Assembly: GCF_021284745.1 (NCBI RefSeq)
Contig: NZ_CP089925.1
Span: 620,001 to 684,000, forward strand
Source of the DNA: Lysobacter sp. KIS68-7
GTDB taxonomy: Bacteria; Pseudomonadota; Gammaproteobacteria; Xanthomonadales; Xanthomonadaceae
Direction: 5' to 3'
Length of the DNA stretch: 64,000 nt
Part shown: piece after piece, positions 24,907 to 33,444 of the stretch
Layout: each line of letters begins with the position of its first letter
Numbering within the stretch: the first letter of the stretch is position 1
The notes under the pieces: model-generated
The model's input: the letters and a program-made list of their open reading frames with translations, nothing else
The model's database searches: none
What the model was told of the DNA's origin: nothing
Program-made: the position numbers and the translations under genes

Positions 24907-25213
24907 GTCGTCGGTCTCCATGGGGGATGTCGCGCATCGCTGCCGGTGCCTCGATGCGACGGCGCCCACCATGCAACGCTCCGTCTGAATCTCCACGAGG
25001 GCGCAAAACGCGCCTCCACGCGGCATTAACCAACGGCCGCCCGAATTGCGTTAGCGGGCGCACTTTCGCCCGATTCATGTCGTCGTGGCGCGAATTCACA
25101 TTTCCCTTCGTGCGCTTACGAAAGTTTCACCAGCGGCATGCACGGCCGTTAATGGACCGCCCCCAAAGATGGTCGCCAAACCCCGCCCCCACCGCCCATC
25201 CGAGGACGCCGCC
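24907..25213. other. Intergenic region, divergent promoters, no gene seen
   Basis: 307 bp between two divergent starts (24906 minus, 25214 plus). Open frames crossing it lack a ribosome site and run into neighbours. A short CGGGCG/CGCCCG hairpin lies at 25055-25072. A promoter for each flanking gene is expected, but I see no box I can defend. Confidence 0.4.
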
Positions 25214-25423
25214 ATGACCACCCCGCGACAGACGCCGCGCAGCAAATCCCGCAACATCGCTGCGCGCCGCGGTGCCCAGCCGGCGGAACCGCAGAGTTCG
25301 ACACCGCCGCTGGAACGTCCGGGCGACGCGGATCGCCAACGCACCGCGACCGAGTCGCCGTCGCGGCACATCCGTCTGTCGTTGCGCGAGGAGGAAGGCG
25401 ACGACACGGCCACCCGGCATTGA
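25214..25423 (+). CDS. Small hydrophilic protein, probably disordered
   Basis: 69 residues (MTTPRQTPRSKSRNIAARRG), charged, rich in Arg, Ser, Pro and Glu, with no hydrophobic core. GAGGACG upstream gives a modest ribosome site. A bidirectional terminator follows 15 bp after the stop, which supports a real transcript. No family is recognised; a small DNA- or RNA-associated basic protein is possible, but this is a guess. Confidence 0.5.
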   Translation: MTTPRQTPRSKSRNIAARRGAQPAEPQSSTPPLERPGDADRQRTATESPSRHIRLSLREEEGDDTATRH

Positions 25424-25437
25424 AAGCGGGTTCATGA

Positions 25438-25461
25438 AAAAGGCGCCGGGGGGCGCCTTTT
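25438..25461. terminator. Bidirectional hairpin terminator
   Basis: A 10-bp stem AAAAGGCGCC / GGCGCCTTTT with a GGGG loop, giving T-runs on both strands. It lies between the plus-strand small hydrophilic gene (stop 25423) and the convergent EF-hand gene (stop 25471), and can serve both. Confidence 0.88.
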
Positions 25462-25470
25462 CTCATTCAC

Positions 25471-25989
25471 TCACTGCGTCGCGGGCTTGCCCTCGTCCAT
25501 CCTGCCTGCCGCTTTGGACTGCGCGCGATATTCCGCATCGCTGACGAAGCCGTCGCCGTTCGTATCCATCGCCTCGAAGTCGCTCGCGTTCTTGCCGGAT
25601 TCGGCGGCGCTCACGCGGCCATCCTTGTCGGTGTCCAGGCCGGAGAAGGATTCATGCGTGTCGACCTGCGGCACGTCCGCCTTGGTCGCGCCTTGTGCGG
25701 TCGTCGGCGGTGCAGGCTTGCGCGGCGCGTTGAACTCGGCGCTGGTGACGCTGCCATCGTGGTCGGTGTCCATGCCGTGGAAAGCGAGCGCGAACGCAGT
25801 ATCGGCGTTGGCTTCCGCGGCGCTGATGCGTCCGTCGCGATCGGCATCCAGTCGCACGAACGCAGGATCCTGCGTCCGCATGGTCTTCTGCTCCTCGACC
25901 GTGCGTTCCTGCGGCGGCGTTTCCTGTTGTGCGAGCACGCCCGCGGGCAAGGCCAGCAGGCATGCAACCAAAGCGGATGTCCCGTTCAT
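25471..25989 (-). CDS. Secreted protein with four EF-hands
   Basis: 172 residues with signal peptide (ALVACLLALPAGVLAQ). Four calcium-loop motifs: RLDADRDGRISAAEA (46-60), GMDTDHDGSVTSAEF (72-86), GLDTDKDGRVSAAES (117-131) and AMDTNGDGFVSDAEY (140-154). The first pair and second pair look like two calmodulin-like lobes joined by a Pro/Ala linker. It is an exported calcium-binding protein of unknown role and is related to the two-EF-hand protein at 24451-24906. Confidence 0.88.
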   Translation of the reverse strand: MNGTSALVACLLALPAGVLAQQETPPQERTVEEQKTMRTQDPAFVRLDADRDGRISAAEANADTAFALAFHGMDTDHDGSVTSAEFNAPRKPAPPTTAQGATKADVPQVDTHESFSGLDTDKDGRVSAAESGKNASDFEAMDTNGDGFVSDAEYRAQSKAAGRMDEGKPATQ

Positions 25990-26046
25990 CGCCGCGCTCC
26001 TCGGAAAGCACGTGCGCGGTGTAGCGCCGCGCGCGTGGAGGGCGGG

Positions 26047-26253
26047 TCAAGTGGCGTCGTCTTCCGCGGAGGCGGTGACGATGGGATCGCCGTCGACGTC
26101 GAAGCTCACGGCGATCGAGATGGGCCGGCAACACACCTGGCAGTCTTCGATGTAGTGCTGTTCGACGGGGCCGCCCTCGTCGAACGGCACGTCGAGGAGG
26201 ATCGTGATGACCTCCCCGCAGTACGGACACGCGATGTCGGTGCTCGGCAGCAT
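26047..26253 (-). CDS. CPxCG-motif cysteine-rich zinc-ribbon protein
   Basis: 68 residues: CPYCGEVITILLDVPFDEGG followed by EDCQVCCRPISIAVSFD. The CPxCG and CxxC pairs make a small zinc ribbon typical of the CPXCG-motif family found across proteobacteria; its function is unknown. It begins 4 bp after the stop of the DUF1993 gene on the same strand, so the two are likely co-transcribed. Confidence 0.85.
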   Translation of the reverse strand: MLPSTDIACPYCGEVITILLDVPFDEGGPVEQHYIEDCQVCCRPISIAVSFDVDGDPIVTASAEDDAT

Positions 26254-26257
26254 CGAA

Positions 26258-26770
26258 TCAGCGGCCGGCGCCGCCCAGGAAGTCGTTCTTGCCTAGCGGC
26301 GCGCCCGCTTCGCGCAGGATCGCGTAGGCGATCGAGGCGTGGAAGAACAGGTTCGGCAGCACGAAGCTCGTCAGGTAGCCGAAGCCGTCGAAGTTCAGAT
26401 CGCCGGCGCGGGTCTTGAACGAGATCGCGCGCGAGGCCGCGTCTTCGAACTGATCCGCCGCGAAGCCTTCGATGTAGTCGATGCAGCGATCGATGCGGGC
26501 GTACAGGTCCTCGAACGTCTTCTCGTCGTCGGGGAAGGGCATGGGCTCGGTCGCGGTGAGTCGCGCGCAGCAATTCTTCGCCATGTCCGTGGCGATCTGC
26601 ACTTGGCGCACGAGCGGCAGCATGTCCGGCATCAGCCGCGTGGCGAGCATCACCTCGGGTGCGATGCCTTTCTCCACGATGAACTTCTCGCCGATCTGCA
26701 GGACGCCGCGCAGGTTGCGCAGCGCGCGCACGAACACGGGCACGGAAAACTGATGCATCGAATGGACCAT
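26258..26770 (-). CDS. DUF1993 family protein
   Basis: 170 residues, largely helical, with FSVPVFVRALRNLRGVLQIG, ATRLMPDMLPLVRQVQIATD and TSFVLPNLFFHASIAYAILR, the pattern of the DUF1993 (DinB-like four-helix bundle) family. No catalytic role is established for the family. The start is MVHSMHQ (26770); a second Met four codons on is possible. It is followed by the CPxCG protein. Confidence 0.85.
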   Translation of the reverse strand: MVHSMHQFSVPVFVRALRNLRGVLQIGEKFIVEKGIAPEVMLATRLMPDMLPLVRQVQIATDMAKNCCARLTATEPMPFPDDEKTFEDLYARIDRCIDYIEGFAADQFEDAASRAISFKTRAGDLNFDGFGYLTSFVLPNLFFHASIAYAILREAGAPLGKNDFLGGAGR

Positions 26771-26840
26771 CACGGGGCTCCCGGGGGGCCACCATGGCCC
26801 CGAAGCCGCACAGCCTACGCGCGCGTTACGAAAGCGCCAG

Positions 26841-29756
26841 TCACGATCCTGGGTTTGTCTGTCCCAACCAATGGCCGGCCGGCTGCGGTCGCGCGAAGTG
26901 GTAGCCCTGCCCGTAGAGGCAGCCCATGCTCCGCAATACGGCGGACTGCGCTTCGCTTTCGATGCCTTCGGCCACGATCTCCACGCCGAGCGCATTGCCC
27001 AGCGCCAGGATGGCCTCGACCAGCGCCGAGCTGCGCGGCGCGGTGCCGTGCGCAAAGGGGGCGACGAAGCTCTGGTCGATCTTGATCATGCGCAGCGGGA
27101 ACCGATGCACGTGGCCGAGCGAGGAATAGCCCGTGCCGAAATCGTCCAGCGCCGCTTCCACGCCCGCCTCGCGCAGGCGATGCAACGTGCGGACCACGGT
27201 TTCCGGATCGCCGAGCAGCGTGCCTTCGGTGACTTCCAGGCGCAGCGCATCGGCCGGGAATCCGATCTCGCCCACCAGGTCCAGCAAACGGCCGGCGAAG
27301 TCTTCGTGCTGGAACAGGCGCGGCGAAACATTGAGCGTGAGGTAGCGTCCTTCGTCGACCAGCAATCGCCCGCTCTCCAGCGCCAGGCGGAACATGCGCC
27401 AGTCGATCGCGCCGATCAGTCCGCTGTCCTCGGCCACCTTCAGGAAAGCGCCCGGGTTCAGCACGCCGCGTTGCGGATGGTGCCAGCGCAGCAGCGCTTC
27501 GTAGCCGACCACGGCTTCATCGTGCAGCTGCACGATGGGCTGGAACCAGGGTTCGAACTCGTCGTGCAACAACGCATCGCGCAGGGCCTGCTCGAGATCC
27601 AGGACGTCCATGGCGCTCTGGTGCATCGCATCGTCGAAGAGCACGAAACGATTGCGGCCCGCTTCCTTCGCGCGGTACAGCGCGACGTCGGCATCGTGCA
27701 GCACGGCATCGGCGTTGGCGTAGCGACCCGGCATCGCGATCGCGATGCCGATGCTGCAGGACAGCTGCAGCTCGCGACCGGCCACGCTCACCGCCGGCTG
27801 CAGCGCGCGCAGCACGCGTTGCGCCACCTTGGACGCGGTCTCCGGTTGCTGCACGTGCTCCAGCAGCAGGATGAACTCGTCGCCCGCAAGGCGCGCCACC
27901 ACGTCGGGCTCGCGCACGCAGGCCGCCAGGCGTTCGGCCACCTGCTTGAGCAGGACGTCGCCCGCGCTGTGGCCCAGGCTGTCGTTGACCACCTTGAAGC
28001 GGTCGACGTCGATGTAGAGCAGGCCGAAGCCATGGCCGCCTTCGCGGCGCAGCCCGGCCACCGCGCGCTCGATGCGATCGCGCAGGTAGATGCGGTTGGG
28101 CAGGCCGGTCAGCACGTCGTGCATGACCTGGTGCTGCAGTTGCGCTTCGATCTGTTCGCGCACGGCGATCTGCTCGCGCAGCTCGAGGGTGCGCGCTTCC
28201 ACGCGATGCTCGAGTTCGGCGTTCGCCTGGCGCAGCAGCTCCGCCGCGCGCCGGCGCTGCAGCGAGCTGCCGATCTGGTAGGAGACGAAGGTCAGCAGTT
28301 CGGCGTCGCGTTCGGTGTAGGCGTTGGTGTCTTCGTAGCTTTGCACGGCCACCACGCCGATCGCGCCTTCGGTGCTCAGCAAGGGCGCGCCAAGCCACAC
28401 CTGCGTGGGGGCGCCCATGATGAAGGCATCGGCCTCGCCCGCATCGACCATCGCCTGTGCGGCCGCGCGGGTGATCAGTTGCGGCTTCTGCGTGGCGAGC
28501 ACGTGTTCGGTGAGTCCGCGGCTGTAGGTGCGCGCGTCCCAGTCGTGCTCGTGTTCGTCGGCCGCGTAAGGGAAGGACACGGTGGCGCCGTCCTCGGAGA
28601 GCAGCGCGATGTAGAAGTTCTTCGCGTCGATCAGCTCGCCGACGATCGTATGCACGTGGCGGTAGAAGCTCTCGCTCGACTCGTCCAGGCTGGCCAGCGC
28701 GGCGATGCGGTACAGGGCGGCCTGCAGGCGCTCGCTGCGTTTACGTTCGGCGATCTCGTGGCGCAGGCTCTGGTTGGCCACCTGCAACTGCTGCGTGCGC
28801 TCGACGACATGCTGCTCCAGCTCCGCGCGTCCGCGCTTGCGCTCCAGAGCCGTGAGGATGTGCTCGGCCACGAAGGCGAGCAGCGACATCTCCGCGGTCG
28901 TATAGCAACGCTCGCCCGTGTAGCTCTGCACCACCACCACGCCCTTGACCTCGCCATCGCGCAGCATCGGCACGCCCAGCCAGTCGCTGCTGTCGGCGCC
29001 GTGGATCTGCAGCGGGCCGGAGACCTGTTCGCGCAGTTCCTCGGTCACGCCCATCAACGGGCGCTTGTCGCGGGTGAGGTACCAGGTCAGGCCCTGCTCG
29101 ATGCGCGCGAGCGGGATTTCCATGCCGGCCGTCAGGTTGAGCTCTTCGTCCACGACGTCGGCGAAGTACAGGAAGCGCAGCGTGTCGCGCTCGCGGTCGT
29201 GCATCGCGATGTAGAAGTTCTCCGCGTACATCAGGTCGGAGACGATGCGGTGCAGCCCGCGCAGCATGTCGGGCATGTCCAGGTCGGAGCCGGCCATGTC
29301 GGCGATGGCGTACAGCGAGCGCTGCAGCTTCTCCGCCTGCTCCAGGCGCGAGACGCTTTCCTCCATGCGCTGGCGGTCGAGCAGCTCGGCCAGGCGGACG
29401 CCGACCGCGGGATGCGGCGCATCGTCGCCGGGGCAATGCACGATCGCGACGACGCTTTCGCCATCGTCGTGCAGCACGCGCGGGTGCACGTCGTCGCCGC
29501 CCACGCGATGGTGCGCGAGCGCGATGTTGGCTTCCGCCAGGATGCGCGCGTCCGCCACGCCTTCGGGCCACGTCGCGATGTCGCGGGGCCAGCGGGTCGA
29601 CCACAGCACGCAGGCCCCGCGGGCCTGCCAATGGGGATGGGCCTCGAACCAGGCCGCCACGGCTTCGGCCGGCGAACGCGCACGCAGCAGCGCACCGGCG
29701 AGGACAGCGTCCTCACCGGGCAGGGTCGAAACGGATCCGCCGAACTTCGCGGTCAT
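26841..29756 (-). CDS. GAF-GAF-GGDEF-EAL c-di-GMP signalling protein
   Basis: 971 residues, soluble. Domains: an unassigned N-terminal region (1-140), GAF (about 143-305), coiled coil (308-340), second GAF (about 345-500), coiled coil (505-535), GGDEF (540-705) and EAL (715-965). The GGDEF signature reads AGDEF (624-628), missing the first Gly, and the I-site is not evident, so cyclase activity may be weak or regulatory. The EAL domain is complete: YEALLRW (752-758), LNVSP, EVTE (841-844), DDFGTGYSSL (871-880) and EGIE, so phosphodiesterase activity is expected. The start at MTAKFGG (29756) is chosen over an ATG 33 bp upstream. It probably breaks down c-di-GMP in response to two GAF ligands. 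Confidence 0.94.
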   Translation of the reverse strand: MTAKFGGSVSTLPGEDAVLAGALLRARSPAEAVAAWFEAHPHWQARGACVLWSTRWPRDIATWPEGVADARILAEANIALAHHRVGGDDVHPRVLHDDGESVVAIVHCPGDDAPHPAVGVRLAELLDRQRMEESVSRLEQAEKLQRSLYAIADMAGSDLDMPDMLRGLHRIVSDLMYAENFYIAMHDRERDTLRFLYFADVVDEELNLTAGMEIPLARIEQGLTWYLTRDKRPLMGVTEELREQVSGPLQIHGADSSDWLGVPMLRDGEVKGVVVVQSYTGERCYTTAEMSLLAFVAEHILTALERKRGRAELEQHVVERTQQLQVANQSLRHEIAERKRSERLQAALYRIAALASLDESSESFYRHVHTIVGELIDAKNFYIALLSEDGATVSFPYAADEHEHDWDARTYSRGLTEHVLATQKPQLITRAAAQAMVDAGEADAFIMGAPTQVWLGAPLLSTEGAIGVVAVQSYEDTNAYTERDAELLTFVSYQIGSSLQRRRAAELLRQANAELEHRVEARTLELREQIAVREQIEAQLQHQVMHDVLTGLPNRIYLRDRIERAVAGLRREGGHGFGLLYIDVDRFKVVNDSLGHSAGDVLLKQVAERLAACVREPDVVARLAGDEFILLLEHVQQPETASKVAQRVLRALQPAVSVAGRELQLSCSIGIAIAMPGRYANADAVLHDADVALYRAKEAGRNRFVLFDDAMHQSAMDVLDLEQALRDALLHDEFEPWFQPIVQLHDEAVVGYEALLRWHHPQRGVLNPGAFLKVAEDSGLIGAIDWRMFRLALESGRLLVDEGRYLTLNVSPRLFQHEDFAGRLLDLVGEIGFPADALRLEVTEGTLLGDPETVVRTLHRLREAGVEAALDDFGTGYSSLGHVHRFPLRMIKIDQSFVAPFAHGTAPRSSALVEAILALGNALGVEIVAEGIESEAQSAVLRSMGCLYGQGYHFARPQPAGHWLGQTNPGS

Positions 29757-29961
29757 GTGTGTGGTTGCTTCCCCCCGAAAGCCTGCCACTCGTGGACCGT
29801 CACGCGAGCGCGCCCTTATCGGGCTTGCCCCGGTGTCGAACTGTGGACGAAGTCACTTCCCCCCTGCAACCCACCGCACGGCAGCGGAAGGCCCCAGGAC
29901 GCATCGTCACACCCTACAGACCGGGGGGAGGCGAGCGTGCCCCCCACGGTGGGGAGGGCGC

Positions 29962-30297
29962 ATGGACCGGAAGGCGAACGACGCGGAACCCTCGGGCATT
30001 GCACTGGGCGTCGCCCTGGATATCGCCCTCGAATCGGAACTCGAGTCGCTGGATCGCGAAATGCCGCGCATCCAGTCGACCGCCACCGACCTGTTTGCGC
30101 TGGCCACGGCGTGGGCCGAACGCCATGCCGCGATCCTGGCCCGCACGCCCCCGTCGATGCGCGTGGAGATGGAAGCCCGCCTGCACCGCATCGGCATTCG
30201 CTGGGGCGTGGTGAGCGGTCCCCGCATGACCGCGCAGTTCCCCGCGCTCGGCTTGCCCAGGAAGCGCATCGTGCCGCGCGACGACGAGGCAGCCTAG
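29962..30297 (+). CDS. Hypothetical protein, helical
   Basis: 111 residues with ribosome site GGGGAGGG ahead of ATG 29962. Residues 10-35 and 40-75 are predicted amphipathic helices (ESELESLDREMPRIQSTATD). No signal peptide, no transmembrane segment, no recognised family. It is a short gene alone on the plus strand, divergent from the large GGDEF-EAL gene and convergent with a lytic transglycosylase gene. Confidence 0.6.
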   Translation: MDRKANDAEPSGIALGVALDIALESELESLDREMPRIQSTATDLFALATAWAERHAAILARTPPSMRVEMEARLHRIGIRWGVVSGPRMTAQFPALGLPRKRIVPRDDEAA

Positions 30298-30316
30298 TCG
30301 GCGCGCATAGCCGCGC

Positions 30317-31087
30317 TCAGATGTTGCGCGGCACCGGCTTCTTCAGCGCGCTGCGATAGCGCGCATACAGCGCCTGCACCTTCTCGACGTAATCCTCGGT
30401 CTCCGCGTACGGCGGAACCCCGCCGTAACGCGCCACCGCACCGGTGCCCGCGTTGTAGGCGGCGGCGACGAGCGCAAGGTCGCCCTTGTACAGGCGCATC
30501 AATTCGCGGATATGGCGCGCGGCGCAATCGATGGACTGCGCCGAGGAATACGGGTCGGTCACGCCATACGCGCGCGACAACGCCGGCATCAGCTGCATCA
30601 CGCCCTGCGCACCCTTCGGCGAGAGTGCGCGCGGATTGAAGTCGCTCTCCGCGTGCGCGATCGCGCGCAGCCATGCCTCTTCCACGCCGGTTTTCTTCGC
30701 CGCCGCGATGAACTGCGCGGCGAACACGTCCAATCGCGGCGTCCCGAGTTCACCGAGGCCTTCGTGCGCCCATGAATCTCGCGGCGCGTGCAGGCGATAC
30801 GGCTCGGCGACTTCCTTCCACCCGGGCATCCTGCGCGTGCTGTAGACCGTTACGCCGTTGAGGTTCTTCGCGTAGACGTTGCCGCGCACGGGCCCTTGGT
30901 CGCCCCAGAAGTTCGGGACCTTGGCCTTGCGGTCGTTGACGCGCTTGGGCTTGCAGCGCGAACCCGGCTCCGGCGCGGTCGACAGGCTCAGGCGGTTGTC
31001 GCGCAGGCACTCGTACACGGTGCGCGCTTGCGCGCCGCCGAGCGGCAGCAGGCAAAGCAGTCCGGCGAGGGCAAGGCGGACGTGCAT
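30317..31087 (-). CDS. Lytic transglycosylase (SLT domain), copy 1
   Basis: 256 residues: signal peptide ending GGAQA, an N-terminal 70-residue segment (RTVYECLRDNRLSLSTAPEP, ending ...NGVTVYSTRRMPGW) and a C-terminal SLT domain with catalytic Glu in LRAIAHAESDFNPRALSPKG and GVMQLMP, plus AAYNAGTGAVARYGGVPPYA. It cleaves the glycan strand, making 1,6-anhydromuropeptides. It is last of a minus-strand run and is a paralogue of the protein at 32641-33408, separated from it by a repeat-rich gene. Confidence 0.9.
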   Translation of the reverse strand: MHVRLALAGLLCLLPLGGAQARTVYECLRDNRLSLSTAPEPGSRCKPKRVNDRKAKVPNFWGDQGPVRGNVYAKNLNGVTVYSTRRMPGWKEVAEPYRLHAPRDSWAHEGLGELGTPRLDVFAAQFIAAAKKTGVEEAWLRAIAHAESDFNPRALSPKGAQGVMQLMPALSRAYGVTDPYSSAQSIDCAARHIRELMRLYKGDLALVAAAYNAGTGAVARYGGVPPYAETEDYVEKVQALYARYRSALKKPVPRNI

Positions 31088-31156
31088 GGCCCGCCATCAG
31101 AGCGGGGAAGCGTTCAGCGTCGCGTGAAGGCCGTGTGTGCGGCGCAGCATCCGCCT

Positions 31157-32614
31157 TCAGCGGGCTGCGCAGCGTTCGCATTGCGAGGGCACCACGAGCG
31201 GCGGCTTGCCCGGCGCGGAGAGGCTGGCGGAATAACGGCGGTGCACCGGATCCGACAGGTCTGCCGTTTCGAGGAAGTGCTGGCGCGCATCGCCCTTGGC
31301 GCGATCGCCCTTGCGTGCGAGCCACCAGGCGCGCAGGTACCACGCATCGGCCCACGTGGACCATTGGGTCACGAGCCCCTGCGTGCACTTGTCGGATTCC
31401 GCCTTGTCCCCTGCACGCAGCGCGACCTGGCACAGGCCCAGCACGGGCCACGCATCGAGCGGATCGTGCAGCATGGCGCTGCGGTAGGCCGTGCGTGCAT
31501 CGTCCCAGCGCGAAGTCCTTTGCGCGAGGTCACCGCGCAGGAACCAGGCTTGCGCATCCGTGTCGTCGTGCGCCAATGCGAAGTCGAGGTCTTCGCCCGC
31601 GCCCGCGAGATCTCCCGCCGCCATGCGCAGTCGTACGCGCGCAAGGCGATAGCGCGATTCGAGCGGGGCGAAGCGCAGGGCCTGCGACGACCACGCGAGT
31701 GCGTCTTTCGGATACTCGTACTGAAGACGCAAGGCGAGCGCCTGCATGAGATCCGTGTCGGGTGCGAGATCCAGCGCCGCGCGCAGGCTCCTGGCATCGC
31801 CTTCGATCCGCGCACGGTTGATCGCGGGGGTGTTGCGCAACACGCCGAGCAAGGGATTGTCCTTTTCGTGCGCTGCCGCGGCATCGGCCACGTCGTTCCA
31901 GTCCTTCGGACGACCACCCCATTGCGGCATCACCGTGCCTGCCCAGGCCCAGAGCACGCGATAGGACGCAGGATCGAGGTCGCGGCAACGCGCGACTTCC
32001 TTCTCCTGCAGCGCCGCGTCGCCCGTCATCTGCGCGACGTGCATCAGGCCTTTGCACGCGGGGCTGAGCCGGGGATTGAGCGCGAGTGCGCGTTCCAGTT
32101 CCTCGCGAGCCTTGCCGGCGAGATAGCGCATCTCCCGGGTGCGCTGCTCGTCGGCGAAGTTGGACACGCGCCAGGCCGCAGCGACGAACCGCAGTCCCGC
32201 GGCGGTGTGCGCGAAGGCGCTGTCGGGTGCCGCATCGATCCACAGCTCCGCGGCGAGGCGGGCATTGTCGCGCGCGTCGAAGACATCGAATTGCGCGAAG
32301 AGCTGGTCGCGTTGCGCAGGATCTGCGTACTGCGCCGCCAGCAACGCAGCGAAATCCTTCTCGAGCGTGGCGACCTCGCCGAACTCGGCCAATTGCGTGA
32401 TGTCCTCGAGGGAATGTTGCGGACGACGATCGAGCGCGCAACGCGCGACGACCTGTTCCCGCGGCCAATGCGTCCCGGCGGGATCGGATTGTGCGAGGCA
32501 ACGCTGCTCGAAATCGATCCCACCGATGTCCGGCGTCGGTGTCTCCGCCGCGCCCGCCGTCGTCCAGGCGAGCGCGAGCCCGAAGCACATCCCCATGCGC
32601 ATCCTGCGATCCAT
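31157..32614 (-). CDS. Secreted Ala-rich helical-repeat (TPR-like) protein
   Basis: 485 residues starting MDRRMRMG with signal peptide (MCFGLALAWTTAGA). The ribosome site GGGAAGGG supports the start at 32614; an ATG 45 bp upstream would precede the signal. The body is alpha-helical with Ala/Leu/Arg periodicity, including LARVRLRMAAGDLAGAGEDL and AWFLRGDLAQRTSRWDDART, consistent with tetratricopeptide-like repeats. No named family. It lies between two lytic transglycosylase genes and could organise or monitor them in the periplasm, but that is only an inference from position. Confidence 0.75.
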   Translation of the reverse strand: MDRRMRMGMCFGLALAWTTAGAAETPTPDIGGIDFEQRCLAQSDPAGTHWPREQVVARCALDRRPQHSLEDITQLAEFGEVATLEKDFAALLAAQYADPAQRDQLFAQFDVFDARDNARLAAELWIDAAPDSAFAHTAAGLRFVAAAWRVSNFADEQRTREMRYLAGKAREELERALALNPRLSPACKGLMHVAQMTGDAALQEKEVARCRDLDPASYRVLWAWAGTVMPQWGGRPKDWNDVADAAAAHEKDNPLLGVLRNTPAINRARIEGDARSLRAALDLAPDTDLMQALALRLQYEYPKDALAWSSQALRFAPLESRYRLARVRLRMAAGDLAGAGEDLDFALAHDDTDAQAWFLRGDLAQRTSRWDDARTAYRSAMLHDPLDAWPVLGLCQVALRAGDKAESDKCTQGLVTQWSTWADAWYLRAWWLARKGDRAKGDARQHFLETADLSDPVHRRYSASLSAPGKPPLVVPSQCERCAAR

Positions 32615-32640
32615 GTCCCTTCCCCTTGGTGGCAGCGCCG

Positions 32641-33408
32641 TCAGCGGCGCGACTTGCATGGCTTTTCCAGCGCCTGCTTGTAGCGATCGTACAAGGCCTG
32701 CACCTTCGCGACGTACTCGATGGTCTCACGATACGGCGGGATGCCGTTGTACTGCGCCACCGTCCCGATGCCCGCGTTGTAGGCCGCGGCGACGAGTTCG
32801 AGGTCGCCGTTGTAGCGGCGGACCAGTTGCCTGAGATGACGCGCGCCGCCGTCGATGGACTGCGCGGGCGAGAACGGATCGAGCACCGCGTACTCGCGCG
32901 CGACTTCGGGCATCAGCTGCATCACGCCCTGCGCGCCCTTGCTCGAAACCGCCTTGGCATCGAAGCCGCTTTCGGCGTGCGCGAATGCGCGCAGCATCGC
33001 GTCTTCCACGCCGGTGCGCTTCGCGGCGGCGCGGAACTCCGCGGAATACGGCTTCAGTTGCGGAGGACCCAGTTGGCCGAGGCCCACGTGCGCAGGCGAG
33101 CCCGGCGGCGTTTGCACGGTGAAGGCGAGCACGGGGACCGCGCCGGGTAACTTGCGCGTGCCGTACACCGTCCTGCCGTCCTGCTGGCGCTCGTACAGCG
33201 TGCCCTTCACCACGCCCAGGTTGCCCCAGAGATTCGGCACTTTCGCCGGATCGTCCTCGAAGTGCCTGGCGACGCACTTCGAACCGGGCTCCGGCGCCGT
33301 GGAGAGGCTGACGGTGCCGTTGCGCGTGCAGCGATAGACGGTGCGCGCGTGCGCGGGCACGCTCAGCGTGGCGGCGAGGACGACGACCAGGCAGGCGGTG
33401 GAACGCAT
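32641..33408 (-). CDS. Lytic transglycosylase (SLT domain), copy 2
   Basis: 255 residues, paralogous to the protein at 30317-31087: signal peptide ending SVPAHA, N-terminal segment RTVYRCTRNGTVSLSTAPEP, then an SLT domain with catalytic Glu in LRAFAHAESGFDAKAVSSKG and QGVMQLMPEV, and AAYNAGIGTVAQYNGIPPYR. The N-terminal segment (DUF4124-like, Tyr-Cys-rich) is shared only by these two in the window. It is transcribed first in the run and followed after 26 bp by the helical-repeat gene. Confidence 0.9.
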   Translation of the reverse strand: MRSTACLVVVLAATLSVPAHARTVYRCTRNGTVSLSTAPEPGSKCVARHFEDDPAKVPNLWGNLGVVKGTLYERQQDGRTVYGTRKLPGAVPVLAFTVQTPPGSPAHVGLGQLGPPQLKPYSAEFRAAAKRTGVEDAMLRAFAHAESGFDAKAVSSKGAQGVMQLMPEVAREYAVLDPFSPAQSIDGGARHLRQLVRRYNGDLELVAAAYNAGIGTVAQYNGIPPYRETIEYVAKVQALYDRYKQALEKPCKSRR

Positions 33409-33444
33409 GGCGCGGAGACTAGCGCATGCGAAGGTGTGGCGATG

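Noticed and set aside
24927-25217. A 96-codon plus-strand frame in the intergenic region
   Set aside because: No ribosome site, Arg-rich composition, and it runs into the start of the small hydrophilic gene in another frame.
26871-30359. A 1162-codon plus-strand open frame antisense to the GGDEF-EAL gene
   Set aside because: It lies opposite a complete multidomain gene and its translation is Arg/His/Gln-rich without any domain. High GC makes long antisense frames common.
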